From Candidatus Njordarchaeota archaeon (lineage in GTDB: Archaea; Thermoproteota; JANJXX01; Panguiarchaeales; Panguiarchaeaceae): a stretch of DNA of 9,008 bases. Position 1 is the stretch's first letter; every line of letters starts with the position of its first letter. The translations under genes were made by a program, and so were the position numbers. Below, one piece after another: positions 1 through 6,626 of this stretch. The stretch is from positions 1 through 9,008 of the forward strand of contig JAGSHR010000109.1 of the NCBI GenBank assembly GCA_029855985.1, given 5' to 3'. The notes beneath the pieces were generated by a model. The model made no database searches. It saw nothing but the letters and a program-made list of their open reading frames with translations, and was not told the DNA's origin.

Positions 1-260
1 AGACAGAATATATACATTTGAAGCAATCAAATATACACTAAGTTAAATATTTAATTATAACTGAGAGGAACTAATACAATAAACACCTATACTAGTGGTA
101 GTTAACCAAGAAGAAACTCTTATTTGTAGGTTAATTAGCAAGTGTTGTGTCGCTTGAATATAGTGGCAAATAATGAAGTCCCTAATTTCTCTTGATGCCG
201 ATTCCGAATTATAAGATTCATCTGAAATATGGGTGTTCAATCTATATGTAAAAATCTGAA

Positions 261-274
261 AATATATATTAAAA
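261..274 (+). promoter_or_regulatory. Candidate TATA-like promoter of the complex I-like operon
   Basis: The sequence AATATATATTAAAA resembles an archaeal TATA box. Initiation about 25 bases downstream would fall near 293 and leave a leader of roughly 45-50 bases before the TTG start of nuoA. It is the best TATA-like match close to the operon, but the whole region is A/T-rich, so the exact element is uncertain. Confidence 0.35.
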
Positions 275-329
275 CTAAAAAATATGGATAATGTATTGTT
301 AGTTTGAATAATGCAAATATTTTTGTGTT

Positions 330-334
330 GGTGA
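330..334 (+). promoter_or_regulatory. Ribosome-binding site deciding the TTG start of nuoA
   Basis: GGTGA lies exactly six bases before TTG at 341. An in-frame TAA at 335-337 rules out any earlier start, so this site and the upstream stop together fix the unusual TTG initiation codon. Confidence 0.6.
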
Positions 335-340
335 TAATAT

Positions 341-670
341 TTGTCTGATATAATTGAATTAACGATCACGGTTCTAATAATTCTAGTTGTATTCGCAATA
401 ATGTATTTTATGGGTAAATCCGAGAAGAAGCACAAACATAGGGAAGCCTTACTACCCTTTACAAGTGGTGAAAAAGTACCTGAGTTGAAGATACAGTACA
501 AGGTGAAGTGGATATATTACATATCGTTATTCTCGGTTTTCGAAGCAATAACTATGCTACTACTTTTGTCAATTGGAACTTTGATAGCTGTGGAAATCGG
601 AGTCCTTTTCGGCGTAATCATGTTAATAGCGATTTGGATTGCCCCAAGTGTTGAGGAGGTGGAATTCTAA
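341..670 (+). CDS. nuoA: Complex I/Fpo-like membrane subunit A (NuoA/FpoA)
   Basis: A small three-helix membrane subunit at the junction between the peripheral and membrane arms of complex I-type enzymes. The 109-residue product has helices at about 8-24, 55-80 and 83-102. The family signature is clear: a PFTSGE loop at 39-44 (family PYESG-like) followed by a basic stretch and a KWIYYISLFSVFEA segment. The start is TTG, fixed by an in-frame stop just upstream and a GGTGA at six bases. It is the first gene of a packed seven-gene operon; its 3' end carries the ribosome-binding site of nuoH. Oddity: the family's conserved FDxE pair in the second helix reads F67-E68-A69-I70, so the first acid is kept as Glu and the second is replaced by Ile. 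The family call is firm; the electron donor is unknown. Confidence 0.85.
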   Translation: MSDIIELTITVLIILVVFAIMYFMGKSEKKHKHREALLPFTSGEKVPELKIQYKVKWIYYISLFSVFEAITMLLLLSIGTLIAVEIGVLFGVIMLIAIWIAPSVEEVEF

Positions 671-671
671 A

Positions 672-1634
672 ATGATAATATCGATACTCTTTTTGATGTT
701 CTGTTTCCTAATCCTTGCCTTTATATCAGAGTGGGTAGAAAGAAAGGTCGTAGCTAGGGCGCAATCAAGAGTCGGTCCACTTTTTGCGGGTCCAAAAGGG
801 ATTCTGCAACCACTAGCTGACTTCATAAAGTTAATGTTGAAGGAGGAAATTAACCCCGTGGGCGCGGATAGATTACTGCTAACATTGATCCCTATCCTAT
901 CAGCAACTATGTTCATGTTCACTCTGTTCTTTATTCCTATTTGGGGCCCGTACGGTTACCTTAGTTTACCGGGTGACTTAATATTTCTACTGGGTATCTC
1001 TGCAATATTTGGGGGTCTCATCATTATGACTGGATACTCCAATCCTGGACCCTATTCAAATATTGGAGCTGCGAGGTATGGAGAGCTATTTATTTCTTAC
1101 GAAGTGCCGTTCGTTTTATCCGCAGCCGCGCCTGCAATAATTGCTGGGACAGTTACTGTAGGTAAAATAGTTGAGTACCAATGCTACAATGGCATAATAT
1201 TGGGTGTATTTGCTCCCATAGGTTTGCTAATAATGTTCCTTTCTACCATGTCTAAACTTGAGAGGGTACCCTTCGATGTTGGTGAAGCAGAAACAGAAAT
1301 TGCTGCAGGTTGGCAAGTTGAGTTAAGCGGGAGAAGACTGGCATTTTACAGGTTAGCCTTGAATTTAGAGTTAATTTTCGGTGTTGGCTTGATTGTTTCA
1401 CTTTATCTTGGAGGGCCAACAGGGGTGTTCTTGTTTGAACCTCTTTGGTTATCTTGTACCATTTGGTTCTTCATTAAGTTCTTCATTGTGCTCATTATCG
1501 TATCTATCTTTGAGGCCTTGATGGCGAGGTTTAGGATAGACCAAGTGCTCAACATATTTTGGAAGTACATAACTCCACTAGCGATCTTGCAGATCATACT
1601 TGCCTTTATTGTTAAGTATTATTTGGCGTTGTGA
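672..1634 (+). CDS. nuoH: Complex I/Fpo-like membrane subunit H (NuoH/FpoH)
   Basis: The heel subunit that lines the quinone or methanophenazine cavity and connects electron transfer to the membrane arm; related subunits occur in membrane-bound hydrogenases. The 320-residue, roughly eight-helix protein shows the full signature: ERKVVARAQSRVGP at 23-36, the LQPLADFIKL stretch with the following KEE, the AARYGELFISYE loop (A133 to E144), and ERVPFDVGEAETE at 197-209 with acids E205, E207 and E209. The start is ATG 672 after GGAGGTGG at 655-662; the frame is open upstream to 639, but that would overlap nuoA and lacks a ribosome-binding site. It begins one base after nuoA ends. Whether it serves a lipid-soluble acceptor or a hydrogenase-like site cannot be decided, because the partner subunits B and D are not in the operon. 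Confidence 0.93.
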   Translation: MIISILFLMFCFLILAFISEWVERKVVARAQSRVGPLFAGPKGILQPLADFIKLMLKEEINPVGADRLLLTLIPILSATMFMFTLFFIPIWGPYGYLSLPGDLIFLLGISAIFGGLIIMTGYSNPGPYSNIGAARYGELFISYEVPFVLSAAAPAIIAGTVTVGKIVEYQCYNGIILGVFAPIGLLIMFLSTMSKLERVPFDVGEAETEIAAGWQVELSGRRLAFYRLALNLELIFGVGLIVSLYLGGPTGVFLFEPLWLSCTIWFFIKFFIVLIIVSIFEALMARFRIDQVLNIFWKYITPLAILQIILAFIVKYYLAL

Positions 1635-1644
1635 GGTGAGTTGA

Positions 1645-1911
1645 ATGGATATGTATATTATTTTAGAATATATCGTGTTTGTCGGCATACTTGTCTCCGC
1701 TGTCTACACTGCTGAAGCCAAACCTATTTCCCACTCGATAGGAGGTTTCATGCTGTTAAGTTTTCTCATTGCGGTCTTATACATTTTACTCGGTGCACCA
1801 GTTGTAGGAGCTTTCCAAATGGCAATTTACTCGGGCGCTGTAACTGGTCTATTTCTTCTAGCGATGAATTTGACGCGCGAGCCTGTGGAGGAGGATGAAC
1901 ATGGAGAGTAA
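1645..1911 (+). CDS. nuoJ: Complex I/Fpo-like subunit J, N-terminal half (J1)
   Basis: An 88-residue protein with three membrane helices matching the first three helices of NuoJ. The third helix carries QMAIYSGAVTGLFLLA (58-73), equivalent to the vYaGAi element of NuoJ that bends during proton transfer. It ends in an acidic tail (EEDEHGE), shortly after the point where NuoJ normally continues into helices 4-5; those are encoded by the next gene. The LGAP motif at 49-52 recalls the LGAPD element of MbhD/MrpA-type subunits, so a relation to the Mbh/Mrp D subunit is a real alternative. ATG 1645 follows GAGGTGA (1633-1639), which contains the end of the nuoH stop codon. The 3' end overlaps the next gene. 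NuoJ-like assignment is fairly sure, function by position in the operon. Confidence 0.75.
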   Translation: MDMYIILEYIVFVGILVSAVYTAEAKPISHSIGGFMLLSFLIAVLYILLGAPVVGAFQMAIYSGAVTGLFLLAMNLTREPVEEDEHGE

Positions 1912-2188
1912 AAGGGTTGGTTATTGGTTTTTGGCTTTTATAGTGATGGGTGCATCTTGGTATTTGGGTTCGATGTTGCCATATGATTTGGAAGCGTTAA
2001 AAAATAATGTGGGCACAATCTCTGACAAGTTGATCCCAATTGAACAAGTTAACGAGTTAGCTAAGCAGATCTCCAATTATATTTGGGGAAGCATGGCGTT
2101 GATTCCATTGGTAATCTCGTTGTTAACGTTAGCTACTGTTGCGGCGGTCTCTCTGTATTTTAGGGTTTATCGTGTGGAGGGTGAATGA
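1901..2188 (+). CDS. nuoJ: Complex I/Fpo-like subunit J, C-terminal half (J2)
   Basis: A 95-residue protein with one helix at about 8-25, a roughly 35-residue loop containing acidic and basic residues (about 26-58), and a second helix at 63-87. This matches the layout of helices 4 and 5 of NuoJ and completes the subunit begun by the preceding gene; sequence conservation is weak, so position carries much of the argument. MbhE of membrane-bound hydrogenases has the same two-helix shape, but its typical C-terminal motif is not visible. I chose ATG 1901 over ATG 1895 because GGAGGAGG at 1887-1894 sits six bases before 1901 and directly against 1895. It overlaps the end of J1 by 11 bases and its TGA overlaps the GGAGGGTGA region of nuoK, which suggests coupled translation. 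Confidence 0.6.
   Translation: MESKRVGYWFLAFIVMGASWYLGSMLPYDLEALKNNVGTISDKLIPIEQVNELAKQISNYIWGSMALIPLVISLLTLATVAAVSLYFRVYRVEGE
2176..2184 (+). promoter_or_regulatory. Ribosome-binding site deciding the nuoK start
   Basis: GGAGGGTGA lies six bases before ATG 2191 and directly against ATG 2185. The six-base spacing repeated through the operon favours 2191. With that start the conserved glutamate of the second helix is residue 36, the same number as in E. coli NuoK. Confidence 0.6.
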
Positions 2189-2190
2189 GT

Positions 2191-2505
2191 ATGCTTCCAT
2201 TTAATTATTATGTTGGGATGGCAATCAGCCTATACGTTGTTGGTTTGTACATTTTGATTTCGAAGAGAAACATGATTAGGATGATTATGGGCATTGAGAT
2301 AATGTTGTTCGCCTCAAACGTATTGTTTATGGCTATCAGTTCAATGATGAAAACAGGCTTTGTTGACCCTTACGCACAATCTGTGGTGATAATTTCGATA
2401 GTTGTAGGGGCTGCTATAGCGGCTTTAGCGATTGCATTGGTCGTTTATGCATACAAGTTGTTTGGTACAACTGATGTTAGAAAGTTAAGTGAGTTGAAGG
2501 GGTGA
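2191..2505 (+). CDS. nuoK: Complex I/Fpo-like subunit K (NuoK, with MrpC-like features)
   Basis: A three-helix, 104-residue subunit that links the E-channel of complex I to the antiporter-like subunits. Helices lie at about 5-24, 30-50 and 63-87. The GIEIML motif supplies the conserved Glu36. The second conserved Glu of NuoK (Glu72 in E. coli, in the AAAEAA helix) is missing: the aligned stretch is GAAIAALAIALVV (73-85), with Ile76 at that place. The segment DPYAQSVVIISIVVG and the tail KLFGTTDVRKL look more like MrpC/MbhG (DPLPQALVLTAIVIG..., GTDD...) than bacterial NuoK. ATG 2191 was chosen for ribosome-binding-site spacing. The gene overlaps no neighbour with this start; its TGA is inside the GGGGTGA site of nuoL. 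It is thus best read as an intermediate NuoK/MrpC family member. Confidence 0.83.
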   Translation: MLPFNYYVGMAISLYVVGLYILISKRNMIRMIMGIEIMLFASNVLFMAISSMMKTGFVDPYAQSVVIISIVVGAAIAALAIALVVYAYKLFGTTDVRKLSELKG

Positions 2506-2510
2506 AATTT

Positions 2511-4466
2511 ATGAATCTTGAGCCTTATTGGTTAGTTTGGGGTATTCCCCTTTTTGTTGGGTTTATATCGCCTTTTATAGCACGCGTCTCAAGAAAACTG
2601 GTCGGTATAATTTCAAGTATCGGATTAGTAGTCTCCTTCCTTCTGTCCCTAAAAATGCTTCTTGATATGGTTAATGGCGTTATAAATACACCATTAGACG
2701 CGGAATTGGAGTGGCTAAACCTTAAGGATATAACTGGTGGTATTGTCGGTTTCGGAGTGCTACTTGACTCGTTAAGTTTGTTCATGATCACAGTTATAAC
2801 GTTCGTGTCAATGTTAATCTTCATATTTAGCATCGGTTACATGGCTGAGGAAGAGGATATTGGGCGATACTGGTTTTGGATGAACATTTTCGTATCAGCT
2901 ATGTTGTTATTGGTTCTATCAGATAACCTAATACAACTATTCATAACTTGGGAAATAGTAGGAATTTGCAGCTGGGCACTAATATCCTTCTGGTACAAAT
3001 CCAAAGCACCAAGCCCAGAACCTGGTTTCGAGACAGAAGGTGACTATAATGCTCACTGTGGTTTCAAAGCCCTAGTGACAACAGGGTTTGCAGATGTCTT
3101 CTTCCTTGTAGCAATCCTAATGATAGGGTGGGCGACTTGGGCAACCTACGGTCACCCCGTTTTCAACTTTATGGAGCTAGGAGAAGACATCTCGTGGGCT
3201 GGTGAGCTCGCTCGCTATGCTTTACTACCAATATTCGTGTTGTTTATCCTCTCAGGTCCCTTCGGTAAAAGTGCTCAATTCCCATACCATGAATGGCTTC
3301 CAGAAGCCATGGCCGGTCCTACGACGGTTAGCGCGTTAATACATGCTGCAACAATGGTTAAAGCAGGTGTTTACTTTGTTGCAAGGTTTTTCCCTATAAT
3401 GTTGGCAATGGCGGATACTTTCCCAGAGGCTAAACTGTTCTTCTTGATTGTCGCTGTAAATGGTGCTTTTACAGCTTTCTTAGCTGGTACTCAAGGCATG
3501 GTGGCAAGGGAGTTAAAGAAAGTTCTAGCTTACTCAACTATAAGCCAGATTGGATACATGTTTTTAGCTTTGGGTGTGGGTGGTTTAATTGCTGAACACG
3601 CAGTTGCCTTTACTATAGCCCTCATGCATTTATCAGCCCACGCTGTTTTTAAAGCGTTGTTGTTCCTATCGGCTGCATCGGTTCTCCACAGTGTTGGAAC
3701 AAAATACTTGGATGAAATGGGTGCATTGAAGAAGTACATGCCGATCACCTATGTTTCCATGCTTGTCGGCGCGTTTGCTTTATCCGGTGTTCCCATATTC
3801 TCTGGGTTCTTCACGAAGGATGAGATTGTTAAGATAGCGTACGAGTCATCTAACATGATTGTTTACTTGTTAGCAGTCGTCACTGTTGCTATAACGGCAT
3901 TTTACAGTTTTAGGATGATTGGATTGGTGTTCTTCGGAAAAGAGAGTGATTATATTAGGGAACGTATCCGTGAAGGCCACGAACCCCACGAATCCCCAAG
4001 TGTCATGACTGTTCCACTGTTGATTCTAGCTGGTGTGTCCACGGTTTTGGGTTTCATGTTGCCTTGGATGTACAAGGTATTTGATAACCCAGGCTTTTGG
4101 ATTAGGTTAGAGGGGGAGTATGTGGAGTTTTGTTTGATTGAGTTCTTTAAGTCATTGGCTTCTGTGACCTCACTGGTTACCTTGTTGCTTCTCGTAATTG
4201 GAATATATCCTGCTTACCATTACTATATAGCATCGAAGGGCAGTCCAGCTAAACTGGTTGAAGGTAACGTTGTTCTGAGAGCTCTTTACAAGTTCCTGAA
4301 GGAGAGATGGTTCATCAACAAGGTTTATTACAAGGTGTTCAGAGATGGTCTATTATGGTTCGCTAACAAGTTAAGAAAAATCCAAACTGGGATCTCAAAT
4401 GTTAATTTACTATACGCAGCAATTGGGATGATCGCATCCGTACTGATAATAGTACTCTTGTTGTGA
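2511..4466 (+). CDS. nuoL: Complex I/Fpo-like antiporter-type subunit L (NuoL/FpoL)
   Basis: The distal ion-pumping subunit of the membrane arm, 651 residues. Residues of the proton channel are visible: E148 in TWEIVGICSWALISF (helix 5) and K253 in SGPFGKSAQFPYHEWLPEAM (helix 7), followed by GPTTVSALIHAATMVKAGVY, the hallmark of the ND5/NuoL class. Further on are ELKKVLAYSTISQIGYM and the HLSAHAVFKALLFL helix. The C-terminal part has an additional helix, a charged, Lys/Arg/Tyr-rich stretch around 575-630 that could form the lateral helix, and a last membrane helix, as in NuoL/FpoL. ATG 2511 follows GGGGTGA (2499-2505) at five bases; GTG 2502 is open but has no site of its own. Unlike K and the next gene, this one looks like an ordinary NuoL. 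Confidence 0.94.
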   Translation: MNLEPYWLVWGIPLFVGFISPFIARVSRKLVGIISSIGLVVSFLLSLKMLLDMVNGVINTPLDAELEWLNLKDITGGIVGFGVLLDSLSLFMITVITFVSMLIFIFSIGYMAEEEDIGRYWFWMNIFVSAMLLLVLSDNLIQLFITWEIVGICSWALISFWYKSKAPSPEPGFETEGDYNAHCGFKALVTTGFADVFFLVAILMIGWATWATYGHPVFNFMELGEDISWAGELARYALLPIFVLFILSGPFGKSAQFPYHEWLPEAMAGPTTVSALIHAATMVKAGVYFVARFFPIMLAMADTFPEAKLFFLIVAVNGAFTAFLAGTQGMVARELKKVLAYSTISQIGYMFLALGVGGLIAEHAVAFTIALMHLSAHAVFKALLFLSAASVLHSVGTKYLDEMGALKKYMPITYVSMLVGAFALSGVPIFSGFFTKDEIVKIAYESSNMIVYLLAVVTVAITAFYSFRMIGLVFFGKESDYIRERIREGHEPHESPSVMTVPLLILAGVSTVLGFMLPWMYKVFDNPGFWIRLEGEYVEFCLIEFFKSLASVTSLVTLLLLVIGIYPAYHYYIASKGSPAKLVEGNVVLRALYKFLKERWFINKVYYKVFRDGLLWFANKLRKIQTGISNVNLLYAAIGMIASVLIIVLLL

Positions 4467-4476
4467 GGTGTTTGGA

Positions 4477-5955
4477 ATGAACCTATTAGATTTGATTGGA
4501 ATATACGAATTAATTATGATTCCCGCTTTGGGTGCAATAGTCATAGCCATACTCTCTAAGTACAAGAGGATATCAGCAAAAAACATCGTTCTTGGGGGTA
4601 TCTCGGCACTGTTTGCGTTGTTCACACTGTATAAGGCTATCCTAGTTTTTAGGGAAGCTTACTATTATGGTTTCACACTTGAATATTACATCACAAGTAG
4701 TAGTAACTTGTCCTACCTTCGAGCAGATTTATTAAGCGCATTGTTCTTGGTTTTATTCTCCTTTATAGGGTTCACAGTGGCACTTTACTCCATCGGGTAC
4801 ATGGAGGAAAAACCAGCTCTGCCATTCTACTATATACTACTAATGCTCATGGTGACATCACTCAACGGAATTGTTTTAGCGGGAGACTTCGTTACATTCT
4901 TCGTATTCTATGAAATGTTAAGCGTGACAGCGATATCACTCGTATCATACTTTAAGAACAGAGAAGCAATAGAGGCAGCTATAAAATACATTTTAATGGA
5001 TGCTACAGGAAGCGCTCTAGTACTATTTGGTTTCGCCATGTTATATGGGCTAACAGGCACACTAGATATGGGGCAGATACCCATAATACTAAACAAGGCA
5101 ACTGAAACATACAAATACGTGACTCTTGCAGTTCTCTTCTCGGGATTCAGCTTTAAAACTGCAATATTCCCAATGCACTCTTGGTTAATTGATGCGCACC
5201 CAGCAGCGCCAAGTGGAATTAGCGCAATGTTATCAGGCTTAGTGATAAAAACGGGATTCTACGCTATCGTTAGAAGTGTATTAGTCGGAACAATCATATT
5301 CTCCGTGTTTAACAAGTATATAATCCTAATAGCGATACTAACAATAACAGTACCAAACATCATTGCCCTAGCACAAAGTGACATAAAAAGAATACTCGCA
5401 TACTCAAGCATATACAATATTGGAATAATAATACTAGGAATCGGCATAGGAACCCAGTTAAGTATAACCGCGGGAATATTCCACGCAGTCAACCACGCAC
5501 TACTCAAAGCACTAATGTTCATGGCAGCAGGAGTACTCGTGCACACAACTGGTAAAAGAAGTTTAGAAGACCTACGAGGTCTAGGTAGAAAAATGCCCAT
5601 AACTGGAATTTACATTGGATTTGGAGCCCTAGCATTAATCGGTTTACCGCCACTAAACGCGTTTTACTCAAAGTTACTAATAGCATGGTCCGCAGTTGAA
5701 CTAGGAAACACTGGAATATTAATAGCAATCATAATTTTAGTGAACAGCATAATCTCCATTGGATACTACGGAAAAATAATCAGGTACGTAATAATGAAAG
5801 ATCCGAAAGAAAACAACGTAAACCACGAAGAAAGCCTATCATGCACAATAGCCATGACACTCCTAGTAGCGGCAGTAATAATCATAAGTATAAACCCAAA
5901 CCTCGTTCTCGTTCCCATCCAAGAAATAACAAAACAACTATTACAAGGTCTATAA
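4477..5955 (+). CDS. Antiporter-like membrane subunit, MrpD/MbhH/NuoM type
   Basis: A 492-residue protein with about 14 membrane helices, second proton- or ion-translocating subunit of the operon and its last gene. E146 (FYEMLSVTAISL) and K227 (SFKTAIFPMHSWLID) are the helix 5 Glu and helix 7 Lys of the antiporter family. The signature after K227 reads DAHPAAPSGISAMLSGLVIK, which I recognise from MrpD/MnhD, MbhH and EhbF-like subunits; standard NuoM has DAHVEAPTAGSVILAG and NuoN has GAPTPVTAFLAT. Lysines in IKRILAYSS and HALLKALMF are also present. ATG 4477 lies six bases after GAGGTG (4465-4470), which overlaps the nuoL stop; GTG 4468 is open but badly placed. Codons shift along the gene: the last kilobase is A/C-rich and poor in G, unlike nuoJ-nuoK. 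In databases it may appear as NuoM; the exact class should be set by a tree. Confidence 0.88.
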   Translation: MNLLDLIGIYELIMIPALGAIVIAILSKYKRISAKNIVLGGISALFALFTLYKAILVFREAYYYGFTLEYYITSSSNLSYLRADLLSALFLVLFSFIGFTVALYSIGYMEEKPALPFYYILLMLMVTSLNGIVLAGDFVTFFVFYEMLSVTAISLVSYFKNREAIEAAIKYILMDATGSALVLFGFAMLYGLTGTLDMGQIPIILNKATETYKYVTLAVLFSGFSFKTAIFPMHSWLIDAHPAAPSGISAMLSGLVIKTGFYAIVRSVLVGTIIFSVFNKYIILIAILTITVPNIIALAQSDIKRILAYSSIYNIGIIILGIGIGTQLSITAGIFHAVNHALLKALMFMAAGVLVHTTGKRSLEDLRGLGRKMPITGIYIGFGALALIGLPPLNAFYSKLLIAWSAVELGNTGILIAIIILVNSIISIGYYGKIIRYVIMKDPKENNVNHEESLSCTIAMTLLVAAVIIISINPNLVLVPIQEITKQLLQGL

Positions 5956-5969
5956 AAACTTCCTTAAAA

Positions 5970-5990
5970 TATTTTTTTCAGCTCCTTTTT
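5970..5990 (+). terminator. T-rich terminator-like tract after the complex I-like operon
   Basis: Seven consecutive T at 5972-5978 and five at 5986-5990, starting 15 bases after the last stop codon. Archaeal RNA polymerase commonly terminates on such U-tracts without a hairpin. No clear stem-loop precedes it. Confidence 0.5.
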
Positions 5991-6218
5991 AGAAGCTTTA
6001 ATTTATAATCCAAATCTTCTTAATATTGCATCTAGTGTCAAACTTTTAACTTGATAACAAACATATCCCACAATTTCAAATGCATCGTATGTTTCTGATA
6101 ACATGAAAGACTCATAAATATAAAAAAGTTTAATCCTCAAATTTCCTATTATATTTATTGAAGATCATGGAAAAACCAACTGAATTTTTTCTATATTCCA
6201 CTACAAAAAAGTGATTTT
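5991..6218. other. Intergenic stretch between the two + strand units
   Basis: About 230 A/T-rich bases with no recognised gene. A minus-strand frame is open from TTG 6140 to TAA 6003 (45 residues, ending ...DAILRRFGL); its composition is protein-like, with an AGGA five bases upstream, but it matches no family I know and is short enough to be chance. A 15-codon + strand frame (ATG 6167, stop 6212-6214) ends just before the ferredoxin start and could be read as a leader, but has no ribosome-binding site. Two TATA-like elements are present. Confidence 0.4.
6147..6159 (+). promoter_or_regulatory. Candidate TATA-like promoter of the polyferredoxin-AOR unit
   Basis: TATTATATTTATT would place initiation around 6175-6185, leaving a leader of some 35-45 bases before ATG 6219. 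A second TATA-like stretch, ATAAATATAAAA at about 6115-6126, is a possible alternative. Together with the preceding T-tract it suggests that ferredoxin and AOR are transcribed separately from the membrane operon. Confidence 0.35.
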
Positions 6219-6626
6219 ATGCAAACTCACAGACTCGCTCTTCTTGATGTTAATCGATGCGTGGGCTGTCAACTCTGCATGTATGCCTGTACAAGGCGAT
6301 TTGGAGATGCGGGTAACGGTAAATCTGCAATTCTAGTTAAGAGCGTGGGTGGATTTGAACGTGGGTTCACTGTAGTGGTTTGCAGGGCGTGTGAGGATCC
6401 TCCCTGTGCTAGAGCTTGCCCTGAAGGTGCTTTAATTGTTAGGCCTGGTGGTGGGGTTCTATTACGCTCAAGTCTTTGCATTGGTTGTGGATTATGTAGG
6501 GAAGCTTGTATTATTGGGGCTGTGTTTTGGGATGAGGAGAACAATAAACCGATAATCTGTACTCAGTGTGGTTACTGTGTAGATTATTGTCCGCATGGAG
6601 TGTTGGGGGTGGAAGAGATTGGTTAA
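6219..6626 (+). CDS. Polyferredoxin with four [4Fe-4S] clusters, AOR electron-transfer subunit
   Basis: A 135-residue cytoplasmic iron-sulfur protein expected to carry electrons from the adjacent tungsten enzyme to ferredoxin or another acceptor. It has sixteen cysteines in four complete motifs: C14/17/20/24, C55/58/63/67 (CxxCx4CxxxC), C87/90/93/97 and C114/117/120/124. The arrangement is that of HycB/DmsB-like subunits, in which the spacing of the second motif is longer. Small subunits of this kind accompany AOR family enzymes, for example the polyferredoxins of bacterial AorAB and of the Pyrococcus WOR5 type. There is no signal peptide or twin-arginine motif. ATG 6219 has only a weak GTGA four bases upstream, an unusually poor site compared with its neighbours. 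Its end overlaps AOR by eight bases. The cluster count is secure; the natural electron acceptor is not. Confidence 0.88.
   Translation: MQTHRLALLDVNRCVGCQLCMYACTRRFGDAGNGKSAILVKSVGGFERGFTVVVCRACEDPPCARACPEGALIVRPGGGVLLRSSLCIGCGLCREACIIGAVFWDEENNKPIICTQCGYCVDYCPHGVLGVEEIG
6605..6612 (+). promoter_or_regulatory. Ribosome-binding site deciding the TTG start of AOR
   Basis: GGGGGTGG lies inside the end of the polyferredoxin gene, six bases before TTG 6619. The in-frame ATG 6595 lies upstream of this site and would add eight residues (MECWGWKR) of no family character. The same spacing is seen for other genes in the window. Confidence 0.6.

Larger units (their letters stand above)
1..340. other. 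Upstream region without a convincing gene
   Basis: About 340 A/T-rich bases before the first recognisable gene. In the second forward frame bases 2-46 stay open until a TAA (the translated end reads ...FEAIKYTLS), so the tail of an upstream + strand gene is possible but cannot be supported from 14 codons. A 12-base perfect palindrome, TTAAATATTTAA, lies at 43-54, but such palindromes are expected in DNA this A/T-rich. The long minus-strand open frame here runs antisense into nuoA, has an Ile/Ser/Thr/Tyr-rich composition and resembles no family I recognise. I see no tRNA (no B-box-like GGTTCRAATCC), rRNA or CRISPR repeat. Confidence 0.5.

Noticed and set aside
43..54. Perfect 12-base palindrome TTAAATATTTAA
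   Set aside because: Only A and T, not repeated elsewhere that I can see, and readily expected by chance in this region.
55..501. 148-residue minus-strand open frame at the left edge
   Set aside because: It runs antisense through the first half of nuoA and has an Ile/Ser/Thr/Tyr-rich composition typical of A/T-rich noncoding DNA.
639..671. Longer N-terminus for NuoH (start at 639)
   Set aside because: It would overlap nuoA by over 30 bases, lacks a ribosome-binding site, and adds charged residues not found before the first NuoH helix.
341..5955. Operon as a plain Mrp Na+/H+ antiporter cluster
   Set aside because: NuoH and NuoA are clearly present, and subunit L is of NuoL type; Mrp clusters have no H subunit and carry MrpE, F and G, which are absent.
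6167..6214. 15-codon + strand leader-like frame before the polyferredoxin
   Set aside because: No ribosome-binding site and no regulatory codon pattern; A/T-rich DNA yields such frames by chance.
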